Of a stretch of 24,956 nt of DNA, positions 1 to 9,852 are shown piece after piece. Numbering within the stretch: the first letter of the stretch is position 1; the number at the start of each line of letters is the position of its first letter. The notes beneath the pieces are model-generated. The model was not told where the DNA came from, searched no databases, and saw only the letters and a list, made by a program, of their open reading frames with translations. The position numbers were made by a program, and so were the translations under genes. This stretch comes from Cudoniella acicularis (taxonomy: Eukaryota; Ascomycota; Leotiomycetes; Helotiales; Helotiaceae). The stretch lies in NCBI GenBank assembly GCA_013054445.1, contig JAAMPI010000825.1, forward strand, positions 1 through 24,956. Direction: 5' to 3'.

Positions 1-555
1 TTACTAAGTTGATTACTGATTTTTTTTTATCACTTACTGGGCGGTTTGCCCCATTGTTATTGCCGTTTCGTGGCGGAGGAGGTGGGGCCGCTTCTCGGAC
101 GTGAGGTGGTGGAGGCTATTGAGGAAGTCAGTATCTTCAGCATTTGGGAATCCAGTTGCTACAATGTGGAGTACTTACAGGGCGGTTTGCACCATTATTG
201 TTACCATTTTGAGGAGGTGGTGGTGGTGGAGCGGCTCGAGCCTCAGCTGCTACCGCAGCCACTGGCCCTTTAGCACCGGTGAGCTTTGCTCCCGCAGGTC
301 CCGCGGGAGGAGTCGGTGTTCCTGTCAGTGGACGCGGGGGGGCTGCAGCGCTATTGGCACCAGCGGGAGGTGCTGGAGGAGCCTGTTCAAGGTTAGATCA
401 AACCTTCTCGTCAATATTGGAAATACACAAAAGCTTACTGGTGTAGTTGCTCTAGCGACAAATTCCTGCCCATTCCCGTTAACGGGCGCGCCGTTTACCG
501 CGAGTGAGGCGAAGAAAAGGATAATGATGGACGCGGTGTTGGCGTTGAGCTGCAT
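1..555 (-). CDS. Secreted Pro/Asn/Gly-rich repeat protein, copy 1 (3' end beyond window)
   Basis: No named family is recognised. Exons read on the minus strand are 555-439, 382-179 and 115-38; another donor (GTAAGT) starts at 37, so the gene runs off the left edge. Both introns (438-383, 56 nt; 178-116, 63 nt) are GT-AG and phase 0. The ATG at 555 opens a hydrophobic signal peptide (residues 1 to about 22, ending near VNGAPV). Exon 2 adds 68 residues, rich in Ala and Pro, ending PPPPPPQNGNNNGANRP. Exon 3 adds 26 residues ending PPPPPRNGNNNGANRP, almost the same module. At least 133 residues are seen, with no cysteine in the spliced product. A TATA-like box lies at 714-720 and an element shared with copy 2 at 641-657. 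It is probably a small secreted or cell-wall-associated protein. The exon model is coherent; the function is unknown. Confidence 0.6.
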
Positions 556-640
556 ATTGAAAGTTTATTGTTGTAAATAAAAATTGGTGATAATGTGGGT
601 AATTAATACACAATAGAAATTTTATTGATGAATACGGGGA

Positions 641-657
641 ATTATCAGACCAGCTGT
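641..657 (-). promoter_or_regulatory. 17-nt element shared by the two Pro/Asn-rich genes (copy 1)
   Basis: The sequence ACAGCTGGTCTGATAAT (minus strand) is identical to the one at 4270-4286. It lies 86 nt before the ATG of copy 1 and about 57 nt downstream of the TATA-like box, so it sits near the expected transcript start or in the 5' UTR. The flanking bases have diverged, which suggests selection on the element or very local conservation since the duplication. Confidence 0.45.
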
Positions 658-713
658 GGAAGTGAGGATTGATAGAGAAGTTGATGCTATCTTCCTTCAG
701 AGGATAGCCAGTC

Positions 714-720
714 TTATATA
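714..720 (-). promoter_or_regulatory. TATA-like box of Pro/Asn-rich gene copy 1
   Basis: TATATAA on the minus strand, about 160 nt upstream of the ATG at 555. Copy 2 has a TATATAG at an equivalent place (4362-4368). Confidence 0.4.
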
Positions 721-721
721 T

Positions 722-2222
722 CTTCAATCTTCACTATTCTGTTATCTATCTCTAACATCCTTCTCCTCCACGCCATACTTGTCACTGTCACATCAGAATT
801 GGGACAATTCTCCGCCAGAAGGGAAAAACATTCTCACACGAACGCGTGTGTAGACTGACAATTGTGCTCAATGTTTAGAAAATTATCAGTCTCGTCCACA
901 ATTCTGTCATAATCCGTCCAAGGTGCCTCCATAATAGATGAATTAATGGGACGATAGTCTAAAAGTGGCAAGTGGACGTCTTCCCAAAATATAACTTTGG
1001 AAAATTCCAACTCGCTGATTCGAAGATCTGCAGTGTGGGGAACTCACAGAGAGAAAGCAACCCATGACTTCTACAGCCGTCGGCGATCTAAAATCTAAAT
1101 ATGGACGTCACGGGAAACCGGCACCGTTTGCAGTGGTTATCACAAACATCAGATGGGAAAGGAAGATGTGTGTTGAAGCACGTGCTAACGGGAATCTTGG
1201 AAAAGATCAAACAGTTCTGCCGACAAGAATAGCGATCTAGAGCTTCCAGAAAATTCCAAAACGGAACAGCAGATGGTGAAGAGCTATTTCGTGAGATCAG
1301 ATTACGCATGCCATGCGAGATCTGCTGGAGGTGCTGTGTCAAAGGTAAGATCAAACGCTCTTCATGAACTTCGGCAAAACTTTTTCATCTGATAACCCAA
1401 ACACAGATCTAATGCAAAATGAGTAGGGATGGATGACATACTTAAAGCATATTTTAAGATGCTTGAAGAAGCATTACTAGTGTGTGTGTGGCGGAAGAGT
1501 GACGTGGACTGCCAAACAAGGTCACTGATAGGGTCCCGCGAGAACTCGAGCACAGGATATTCTTCCAAAACCACTTCGGTCCCGAAAATATCAACACCAC
1601 GATTACTTCAGAGTTGCTCCACGCCATAAGCTTGTATCAGGACAAGACTTGAAGTGAAAAAGGACCTGATCAGTTGACGACACGTGATGAATTACGTACC
1701 CATATATATGAGACTTGTCGCGACTCACAAGCAGACGAAACGAGGTGAAACTTCCTCATGTTCCAAATGAGGCTACTCCGATCACGACACACAGACTTGC
1801 TGCAAAGATTTCAAAGGTTCGTGATAAAACCTCTTCGCTACTGGCTTAACATGCGTGAGGGGCTGAGAGCTAGGAGCATCGAGTGAAGAATGAAGAATTT
1901 CCTAACAAAACTTCGAAGCTTCGAGATGTTATGATTTACAACTTAGAACCTATTGTGATAACATCAAAATTCGATCCGTGAGGGAAGTGGAGGAAAAAAT
2001 TAGCCTCAAGCAATGGTTTTTCAAAACCCCTTTCCCAAAATATCTCTGTTATACTGGGCCACCTCTCGAACCTTTATATGCTTACCACAAAATCGATATA
2101 GGCACCAAGTCTATAGTCTACCAAGCAGACTGAAACATCATTTGTAATAGGAGACAGCTCACTGGGAAGTCGTAAATGCCAAGCTTGGTCGTTCAATACG
2201 ATAGCTGTAGGTATTGGTAGTG
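722..2222. other. Gene-poor stretch, no supported gene
   Basis: Short frames only, with many stops on both strands. A short stretch near 1338-1356 resembles the intron 1/exon 2 junction of the Pro/Asn-rich gene (385-403), which could be a trace of another decayed copy, but the match is too short to call. A (GT)n run lies near 1481 and a small palindrome near 1459-1474. Confidence 0.4.
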
Positions 2223-2968
2223 ATGATGGTCGAGACAATCACCACCTTTTCTGATGTCTTACGCCGATGGGCAAAATATATCGCAATCGCCGTTATCGCA
2301 CTCAATTTTGTTCAAATATGGTTAGTGGGGGTCATTGGAGTTGTGCTCTTCTTTGTATGGGCTATCTTCCTTTCAGTCTGGGCCGTGGGTTGATTTGGTG
2401 AGCCATGGTACAAGTAAGCGGGGCGTTCTAGCAATTCCTTTTCTAGGATTTTCTATTGCAGTGCTTTTTGGTCTTGTTGCCCATTTAATGACTTATGGGA
2501 ATGGCGCCAAATTAGAAAAAAGGTTGCAGACTTCATTCTTTGCCTTACGAAGGTATTGTGGGCGGGTTTGTCTGGGGGCTTGTTGATATGGTTGAAACCT
2601 GTCCCATTAATAGCCTACAGCCTCGTTGCCCATATCCGTGTAACGTTTCTCGGTGCAGTTTGGTCCAATTTTGGCGTCTTTTTATCGACTTCGATCGCTG
2701 AAGCGGGTCTTATTCGCACCGCAATTGTACAAGCAGTGGGAAATTATATTTGGAAGAGGTCTCCAAGAGCCAGCTAGTCTGATGCTGGCAGTTCGAAATG
2801 GCCCTATTCATATCGTTCGATTATTGCTCGACCACGACATAAATGTTGATGCAGAAGACGCGAAGGGTCGATCTACTCAAACTTTGGCGGAGGAATTGGG
2901 AAGGAAAAAAATATATTGCGAAATTGATTAAGGCACACAAGTATAAGAAGAAATCTAGACGGTCGTAA
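2223..2968 (+). pseudogene. Decayed gene with membrane segments and a C-terminal ankyrin repeat
   Basis: Coding-like sequence runs through three shifted frames. The ATG at 2223 opens a 56-residue frame with two hydrophobic helices, ending in TGA at 2391. A second hydrophobic frame covers about 2394-2560 and a third about 2556-2777. The end (about 2770 onward) reads as an ankyrin repeat: LMLAVRNGPIHIVRLLLDHD, then NVDAEDAKGR, then TLAEELGRK. At 2905-2911 a run of seven A breaks the frame. One base fewer would continue as YIAKLIKAHKYKKK and stop at 2966-2968, which is the expected end of an ankyrin helix pair. Ankyrin repeats mediate protein binding; the specific role is unknown. A possible 48-nt intron (2414-2461) explains only part of the breaks, so a pseudogene is the better reading. 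Whether the membrane part and the ankyrin part were one gene is an inference. Confidence 0.5.
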
Positions 2969-3924
2969 TTCTACACTTATTGGGTGTCGGACCTGCAAGA
3001 ATCATACTCAAATTAACGGCTTTCTATTATTTTCAAACACTTCGCGCTAGCTGGATTGGATTGGTATCCCTTCGACCGTTACTCGATCAATGTCACGAAG
3101 TACCTAGAAACACTTCAAAGAATGAGCACTGTCCACCATGAGATATCATTAAAAGGGAAAGAAATATGCCAAAGGCAGACATTTGGATTTTCCAATCTTT
3201 GTTGCTATTCCGATATAGAAGAGAAAAGTGTCTCGAGTTCAGCTTCTTTTCCCCGCAAATATCTTTACTTCATATAAAGGAAAGTGGTGCCAGGCTTGTC
3301 ATTTTTTCGCAAGCCTCATGGCGCAGTCATGACTCTGGCCGTGCATTCTTCATTCCCACTGAGCAATCAGATTAATGAAATTCATAATACAAATGACACA
3401 TCGTCCTCTAATTCAATGAAGGCAGCCAGGCTGTGCAGAATGTTGAGACTCGGCAAGGGCGGAGGAGTCATTGAAGACGAGGCTGTGGGTAAATGGATAT
3501 TGTTGAGTTGAAAAAGCCACTGTCTTCATGGTTGCCTCAAGCTTGAGAGACATCTGGCTTGAAACGAGCGAAACCCAACGAATCAATACTAATTTTTCGA
3601 GTTTTCAGTTTCAACAACAAGCAGGTCGCACGTGAACGAAAGATTCTTCTGATTACCAAGATCATTTCTCAGTAAACTTCGATCCGTCACCCAAATGAAT
3701 GTCCCGCATTTCTCTATGGATTCCAATTGACTGTTTCTTTGATGCATCGTACTTGTACAAAATTACATCTAGTAGAATAAAGTTCTTTGCGGGCTCCTAT
3801 ACCCTGTTCCTCGGAAGTCTTTCCTTGCAGTGCCAGAATACTACTTCGAATTAGTCGGAGACTCAACTGTATTTGAATCGCTTAAGCACTTACTTCCACG
3901 AGGGCTCTTTCCAAATTGTACTGT
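2969..3924. other. Gene-poor stretch, no supported gene
   Basis: This separates the ankyrin relic from the 3' end of Pro/Asn-rich gene copy 2. The frames are short and do not look like any family I know. It contains the 3' flank of copy 2. Confidence 0.4.
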
Positions 3925-3976
3925 TTAGTTATGTGGTGGTGGAGATGGCTTGTTGCCTCCATTGTTTGATCCATTG

Positions 3977-4220
3977 CTATTTTGAGGTGGTGGGGGGAGG
4001 TTTGTTGGCTCCGTTGTTTGCCCCATTGCCATTTGGAGGTGGTGGAGGCTTGAAAACATCAGCAGCTACTCTATGTGATTTTCGAAAGGCAACCTCAGAT
4101 GACTAGAGTACTTACTGGGCGATTGTCTCTTATGGCAAGGCCATTTCCATTTATCTCCACAGGGGCAGCATTTACCGCAAGAGCGGTTAAGAAGACGAGG
4201 AAGAGAGTGTTGAGTTGCAT
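3977..4220 (-). CDS. Secreted Pro/Asn/Gly-rich repeat protein, copy 2 (frame broken at a C6 run)
   Basis: Paralogue of the gene at the left edge. Exon 1 (4220-4116, 35 residues) starts MQLN like copy 1, has a signal peptide to about residue 19 (NAAP), and ends RDNRP. A phase-0 intron (4115-4049, 67 nt, GTAAGT...CAAG) follows. Exon 2 starts at 4048 with PPPPPNGNGANNGANKP, then meets six C and ends at a TAG (3979-3977), giving 58 residues. In the next frame the same repeat continues (PPPPQNSNGSNNGGNKP, then SPPPHN) to a TAA at 3927-3925, so one base less in the C run would give a longer, fully repetitive protein of about 81 residues. The break is either a real truncation or a homopolymer sequencing error. 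The product is probably secreted; its role is unknown. Confidence 0.55.
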
Positions 4221-4269
4221 TTTGATGATTTAAAAGTATGAATTAAGGTGTTTGTTAATTAAGTAGAAG

Positions 4270-4286
4270 ATTATCAGACCAGCTGT
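4270..4286 (-). promoter_or_regulatory. 17-nt element shared by the two Pro/Asn-rich genes (copy 2)
   Basis: Identical over 17 nt to 641-657. It lies 50 nt upstream of the ATG at 4220, with a TATATAG about 76 nt further upstream. Confidence 0.45.
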
Positions 4287-4361
4287 TGCGGTGGATTATG
4301 AAGTGATGAAGGAAATAGTTGGTTGCGTTGTATGATGAGGATTTCTTCAACAAGAGGAAGA

Positions 4362-4368
4362 CTATATA
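4362..4368 (-). promoter_or_regulatory. TATA-like box of Pro/Asn-rich gene copy 2
   Basis: TATATAG on the minus strand, about 142 nt upstream of the ATG and in the same order relative to the 17-nt element as in copy 1. Confidence 0.35.
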
Positions 4369-4380
4369 CCCGCTGATAGA

Positions 4381-5799
4381 GCTATCTCACATGTTTGTGA
4401 CTTACTGTACGAAGTTCAAAGCCCAAATCGAATCTTCTATGCCGGTATAAGAATATCAAGAAACGTGCTCAGTGACGCGTTCAATATGTCTTCATCGCCT
4501 AAGATTTCCGTCCACGTCTGACACTATTCCAAGAACTTTCAGGATACTGTTCTCGCCCGAAGAGTTGAGAAAATCACACTAAGTAGACGTCTCAAGTCAT
4601 GATCAGACTAGGGCGACTCCAAGCCAAGGAAGATCCCCCGCTGTCCAAGCAAAGCCTCAAGTGCAAGAGTAGCCGGTCATATGCTAAGACTATCGAGTTG
4701 AGATCCAAATTCGGAGTCTTTCCATGCTTAGAATTGTCATATAGCTAGATCAAACAGTAGCGAGTGGAAACTACAGCAATAATATTTCATGCGAAGACCA
4801 AAGCACACACTTTGAGGTCGGATGCTCTCAGCGTCGCGAAGGTCCGGGGCACTACTTCTAGGTGTTTCTTGCGAGAACACATCAGAGTGAGATAAAATGT
4901 TTCTGCCATTCCCAAGGCCAGCATATCAGGAAAGGAAACAGTGACATTCCATTCTCTATTTTGGCTAGAATCGAGAGTTGTTGACCGTTCCGAGCAGAAA
5001 TCGGAAGTTCTTTCCCAATCTTGGGGTCGATGCAAGTTGCATCCACAATCTATATGCTTAACTCAAACTTTTCAGAAACCCAAAGCCGCACAAGCCTTTG
5101 TGGATATGTGGATACGTGGATACGTGAAGAGAAAGTGACATGATTTGGATGATAGAATGTGGACCGAATGTTTCCCTCGTTTGGGATTTGAGTTCTGAGC
5201 CGAGATATCCGGAGAGATTTGGACTGGAATTTCCCCGGAAACTTGACGGATGAAGAATTATTGCTCAAGATTAAAAAGAAGAAGGGATTAAAAGCTGGCT
5301 CGTGGTTGATGATGTCCACAAATATAATACAAGTATGTGTCACAAAATGCATGAATTCGCCGACGTCTCTGTTGTCAAAGTGTCCACAAGGTAATGCTTG
5401 ATAGATATATTCTAGAAGCTTTCTATGATCTATTTGAGCCTTATAAATTCCATCTCATTTAAGGTTGCTACCGCCGTGGATTCTCGAAAATCCATGTGCG
5501 CAAACTTCAGTTGGGTTTTTCTGAATCTCTCCCACAGAGGGACGCGAAGCGCCTGTTAATCATTTCTCATGGCATGATTTTCTGTTAACACTCTTCACAT
5601 CTATTTCTGTATCCTTGTTAAATTCTACAACTCTTACCACAGATTTCCTCCCCGATTGAACCTGCACTTTCGCTCTGGACGATGAGTCACAGCATCTCAA
5701 CGAAAAGGACTCCAGGCCTTTCCTGAAATCCCTGAAATATTTTCTTCGAGTGCACAAGCGCGTATATGCTGGGACTTGATCGTGCAGCGTGCCCTATAA
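4381..5799. other. Gene-poor stretch, no supported gene
   Basis: Only short, unconvincing frames on both strands. The one distinct structure is the 8-nt tandem repeat at 5100-5123. Confidence 0.4.
5100..5123. repeat. Three tandem 8-nt units (GTGGATAY)
   Basis: Units GTGGATAT, GTGGATAC and GTGGATAC follow directly, then a partial GTG. A simple microsatellite-like array without a gene around it. Confidence 0.7.
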
Positions 5800-6319
5800 T
5801 TTCACTCCTCGTTGCACACAGAAGGCTTCACTACACTCGACTTTGGGGAAGGAAACATGCGAGACAGCCACAAGAAAGGAGTTAAATTCAAACAAAAGCT
5901 GCAAAAAGAGCTAGAGAATTGCACAGCAGTAACGGAAAAGTGGGTCAAAGCTTTCACGCCTCTTTTCGAGCGCTCCCGGAAGCGTTCTGGGACAAGGAAT
6001 ATATGGCCGCTAATATTTTGATGGCGAGGTATTTGCCGTCTCGTTTTGCTATTTCTCCAAAAGGACAGAATAGCGAGACATGCTCAGATTCGTATCTGCC
6101 CGAATACATTCAGGTAGTGGATCTTTGCAGGGAAGTAATGGAGCAGTCGAGTGCAGCACCCGGAAAAGCCGTCTTCAATTTCGACATAAATCTAGGACTT
6201 TGTCTCTTTATCGTTGCGACGCGGTGTAGAGAGCCCGCAGTGCGAAGGAAAGCAATATCTTTGCTTTTAGGATACCCGAGGAGAGGGTGCTACTACCAGA
6301 TGTGATGCTGACGTGGTAG
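5800..6319 (+). pseudogene. C-terminal relic of a fungal Zn2Cys6 transcription factor
   Basis: The main frame (about 5993-6305) contains EYMAANILMARYL, LPEYIQVVDLCREVM, FNFDINLGLCLFIVATRCRE and RRKAISLLLGYPRR. These fit the C-terminal part of fungal Zn2Cys6 factors (fungal-specific domain type II, DUF3468-like), where a Cys-Arg-x-Pro, RRxAI and YPRREG pattern is common. Upstream (about 5800-5992) another frame carries matching sequence (KFKQKLQKELE, WVKAFTPLFERS), so a frameshift lies near 5992. After YPRR a second shift loses the usual REG; the other frame gives about ten further residues to a TAG at 6317-6319. No zinc cluster or N-terminal half was found. It is a non-functional fragment, probably left from a duplication or deletion. 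The family assignment rests on motif memory. Confidence 0.55.
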
Positions 6320-6652
6320 TTTGCACCTAGTAATATATGAGTCAAAATGTCGTTGGTGTGCCATTATTGGGTAGATAACTGTTTATGATCCGGAACTCAT
6401 AGCTCTCTGCTTTTGAAGCTGTCTGCTATTATCCACACTAGCAATGGGGGGTGCTATGCCATATATCGCTACCTTGAAACCTCATGTAAGATATTCAAGG
6501 GTGTCACCCGGAAAACTCTGTCAGCTGTTGAAAGTTCGTGAGAGTTGCGAACATAATTAAAAGGTATTAATCTCCCCGCGAGATATCAATCGTTAAGTCG
6601 TTGCATCCAAATCAAACATCAGCATACCCTCCCAGCACCTGTTGAGAATGAT
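6320..6652. other. Short intergenic stretch, 3' flank of the permease gene
   Basis: No coding frame of note. It lies between the transcription-factor relic and the stop codon of the permease gene, whose 3' UTR should fall here. Confidence 0.5.
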
Positions 6653-8401
6653 TCATCTTCCGAATTTCTTTAGTTCTAGATATCTCAAAGGCAGGTACAC
6701 TAATCCTGCCCATGCGAAACCAACATAATTGCCCATATCACCGCCATCGTCTCCGATTAATGAAGCAATTGGGCCAATGAAGTAAGCCTGAGACATGCAG
6801 AGCACGGCACCAACCCAGCCCACACAAAACGCCGTGAAAGCGGCCAGGCCGATTGGAAGTCTCTCCTGCTTGTCCCAATCACTCCAAACGAATGTAGGCT
6901 TCGAGTGACGGCGAAAAATAAAGTGCTCTTCAATACTTATAACAATCCAAAGAACAACCCCTTTATACTAAGTTAGCTTAAGGGCTCACTGAAGAGGAGA
7001 AAAGAGTACTTACAATATCCCATCAATGCCAAGAAATTAGTAAATATTTCCGAAAGACTGTCTTTTCCAGCCAATGCGCAGACAGTGAAGATCACAACTC
7101 CTAGGGTATTCCAGAGAAATCTTGGGACTTTAGCAGGCAATCTTCCTAGTATCTGAAAGTCGATCCCAGCTGAATAGATAGGGGCCACCATATTTGCAAT
7201 TAAACCCAGAGCAGCGATTACTGAGCAAAATTTTCCGAACCCTCCAAGGCCACCAAAACCTGCGACGATGAGAGCACCACTGCCTGCACCAGCGGCTCCC
7301 CAACTAGGATTTGCTTCCAACCCCGAAGAAAGGCCAGTCCCAATGACAAAGGTTAAGGTAAAGGACAAAGTAAGTCCAATCATTGTCGCCGTAAATACTT
7401 TCCATCGAGGCGTGATCTGAGGATCGCAATAAACGAGAAAGTCCGCTGCTCCTGGAGCGTAGGTAATAGCGGCGGAAAGACAGACTGAGAAGAATGAAAG
7501 GCGATTTCCAATCAAAGTCTTGCCTTCAACAACTGATGGGGACACCATATCAAAACCAGGCCCTGCGGCGCCAGCGAGGATCAAGAGCACAATTCCCTGA
7601 GGAATCCAGGCGTATCTAGTCAAGTTAGTAATCAGATTCTTTCCATGGTAGTGATATCTGGAGCCACAAACCTTTCATAGTGATGGAAGATTTTGATGCC
7701 GAAAGTGGTTACAATAAACGTCAGCACCGCCGTAATTATAATTCCAACCTCGACAGTCAACGATCCATTTTCAGAGACTGCAGAAAGAATCTGGCCAGCT
7801 ACCACGGCATCAATCATAGAGTAGCCAATGAGGATAACGAGGTTGAGAACAACGCAAAGTTTAACTGGCCACCAACCCATAGCAAATCGAGCGCAAACCT
7901 ATGTGAGGGTAAGTACAATCATAACATGGTTCTAGATGTCTATTGGAAACGAACCATAGTTCTGTTCCCACTGAGAGGTCCCCAAGTAGCGGTATAAGCA
8001 ACAGGAATTGTCCCCAAGGTTCCGCCCAAGACGCTACATAATGTTGCGTCAACAAATCCCAGGCCAAAAACGCTTTGTCCTATGCTGGCAAGGGTGATAT
8101 TTTGTGCAGCAGCGTTGATTGAAAACCACATCATGACCACCTGCAAGAAGCTCAGGGTAGTCTCCTGGGTTTTCTCATCTTCTCTGACACGGCGAATACC
8201 ACGAGCTTCAAAGCCCAGCATACGCTCAAGCCGATAGGACCATGCTAAGAACTTGTTGCTAGGATTCTCCTCTTCGACATCGAGTGCAGCATCATGCGCT
8301 TCAGGTCTCGACTTATTGTCTTCTGGTTCAATTGGCGACAATGAATGAAGCTTCATCTCATTTCCCTTCTCAATATCCGTAATTTCGTCGCTGGATGCCA
8401 T
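6653..8401 (-). CDS. Purine-cytosine permease, FCY2/FcyB-like (NCS1 family)
   Basis: Proton-coupled plasma-membrane importer of cytosine and purines by family. Exons are 8401-7955, 7898-7672, 7615-7014 and 6960-6653, giving 527 residues, normal for the family. Introns are 56, 56 and 53 nt; the second has a TACTAAC branch site. The third must end at AAAG (6962-6961), because the nearer TTAG would give a stop. Introns 1 and 2 use weak donors (GTTCGT, GTTTGT). Family signatures are a hydrophilic N-terminus followed by ERMLGFEARGIRRV, then SIGQSVFGLGF, GPLSGNRTMVCARFAMG, FHHYERYAWIPQG, ITYAPGAADFLVYC, MGYWVVLWIVISIEEH and SDWDKQERLPIG, with about 12 hydrophobic segments. The chosen start is the only in-frame ATG near the N-terminus; the upstream extension of the frame begins with TTG. 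It looks intact. The exact substrate among cytosine, adenine, guanine and hypoxanthine cannot be told. Confidence 0.92.
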
Positions 8402-9852
8402 GCTGTCAGAAAGATTAGCTCTTCTCAATATGCCGGGAGTTACAATTCCAAGATAGCTTCAAGGGAAAAGCAAGATTCTTTCGCAGGAATTATCCTGATC
8501 AAGTATAACCGTATGATCTCAGACCGGGCGTTCCAAGCAGGAGCACCATCTCCTCCCTTGGCAAAGAGAGAGGTTGGATAGCACTCAGCATGTTGAATCA
8601 CCCTGGCCACCGGTTCATTGCCTTCGGCGCAGATTTAGTTTACCTGGATCGGACATTTTCGTGCTACTCGAATGTTGCATTTTCCCGGAGATCCAATGGA
8701 TGGGTAGATAGAGTCGTACTTGGTGGGAGGCTGCAGGCCTCTTTGTGTGTGGTGAGGGCAACGAAGAGAGGTGAAGAGGGGAGAAGCTGTTGTTTGAATG
8801 ACTTTTCCAGAAACTGGAGAATTTTCTCGTTATCGATGATAGTGGGGGGAGCTACAGTATTTTCCTGGGGTTGGCTGCAGGGGTCGCAGTCCGCTGATCG
8901 AATGTGTGCATAGAAAGTGACGCTTGGCGGCCGAGATCGGTGCTGGCCCTGACGCTTGAAAATTATTTGTTTTGTTTTTTCAGACTTGCCTTGGAGAGCG
9001 AATTGGATATTAAAGAAGATTCATCACTTGTGATTCACTTCCCCTACGCTTTTGGGGTTTCCACGGCTCAGGTACAAAAAATCTGTACTTGTGCAGTAAT
9101 TCTCTCCTCAAAGGCTCTGTGTGTGCACTTGCTCCCAGCAGTCAAAGTGTCTCAGACTTGAAAAGTCTGGTATGCTACTACCGCGTCTCACCGGCCACAA
9201 CATCTCGGCGAAACAGACACAGAACACTTATTGTCTTGCAAATTTGTCTCATGGGAGATGCCTTGCTGAGACCGAGATCTTTTATCAAAAATACTGGGCC
9301 TAGATGGCTTGATACAGCTCATGGAAGTTCCAACAGATTCGGAAGATGACAATATGAGGAATATTGAATGGTTTTTCCATAGTACAGGGGTTCGTATACC
9401 TTCGGTCTAGAAATCCTGCACTCTTCAAAGAGAGTTGCACCACATGAACTGTCAAGTAGTACCGCAGCTAGAGTGGCGATCGGCACGGACTCAAATATAG
9501 CCTCGAGGCATCGTGATGAATGCGTTGCCCAAAAGAGTTGCTGTGAGTTGGAATTCTAGTAGGTTGTTCGAGGTTGGGATTCCATCTTCATATAGGTTAT
9601 CCTTTCCATACGATTTGCTTCGTTCCTTCAAGCGGGATCAAGATTCACGACTATAGCTTCATCAGCATTCTTACCTCAATTTCATCATATTTCAGCAAAT
9701 ACAGGCATAGAAACCCCCGATGTAGGCAAATGAAATGACATTGCGGAATTCGGCTGGCCATTCGTGTCTTGTAGGATGACTATTCGAATAATCGATGGGT
9801 TTCCTTGGAACTGAATGGGCGAAGTCCGGAGTAACCTTATAGTTAAATTTAT
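8402..9852. other. Intergenic stretch upstream of the permease, no supported gene
   Basis: This should hold the permease promoter on the minus strand. Several medium frames occur but none resembles a known family, and none has a consistent intron model. Confidence 0.4.

Noticed and set aside
8402..8428. N-terminal extension of the permease frame
   Set aside because: The extended frame begins with TTG; the ATG at 8401 is the only conventional start and gives a normal family length.
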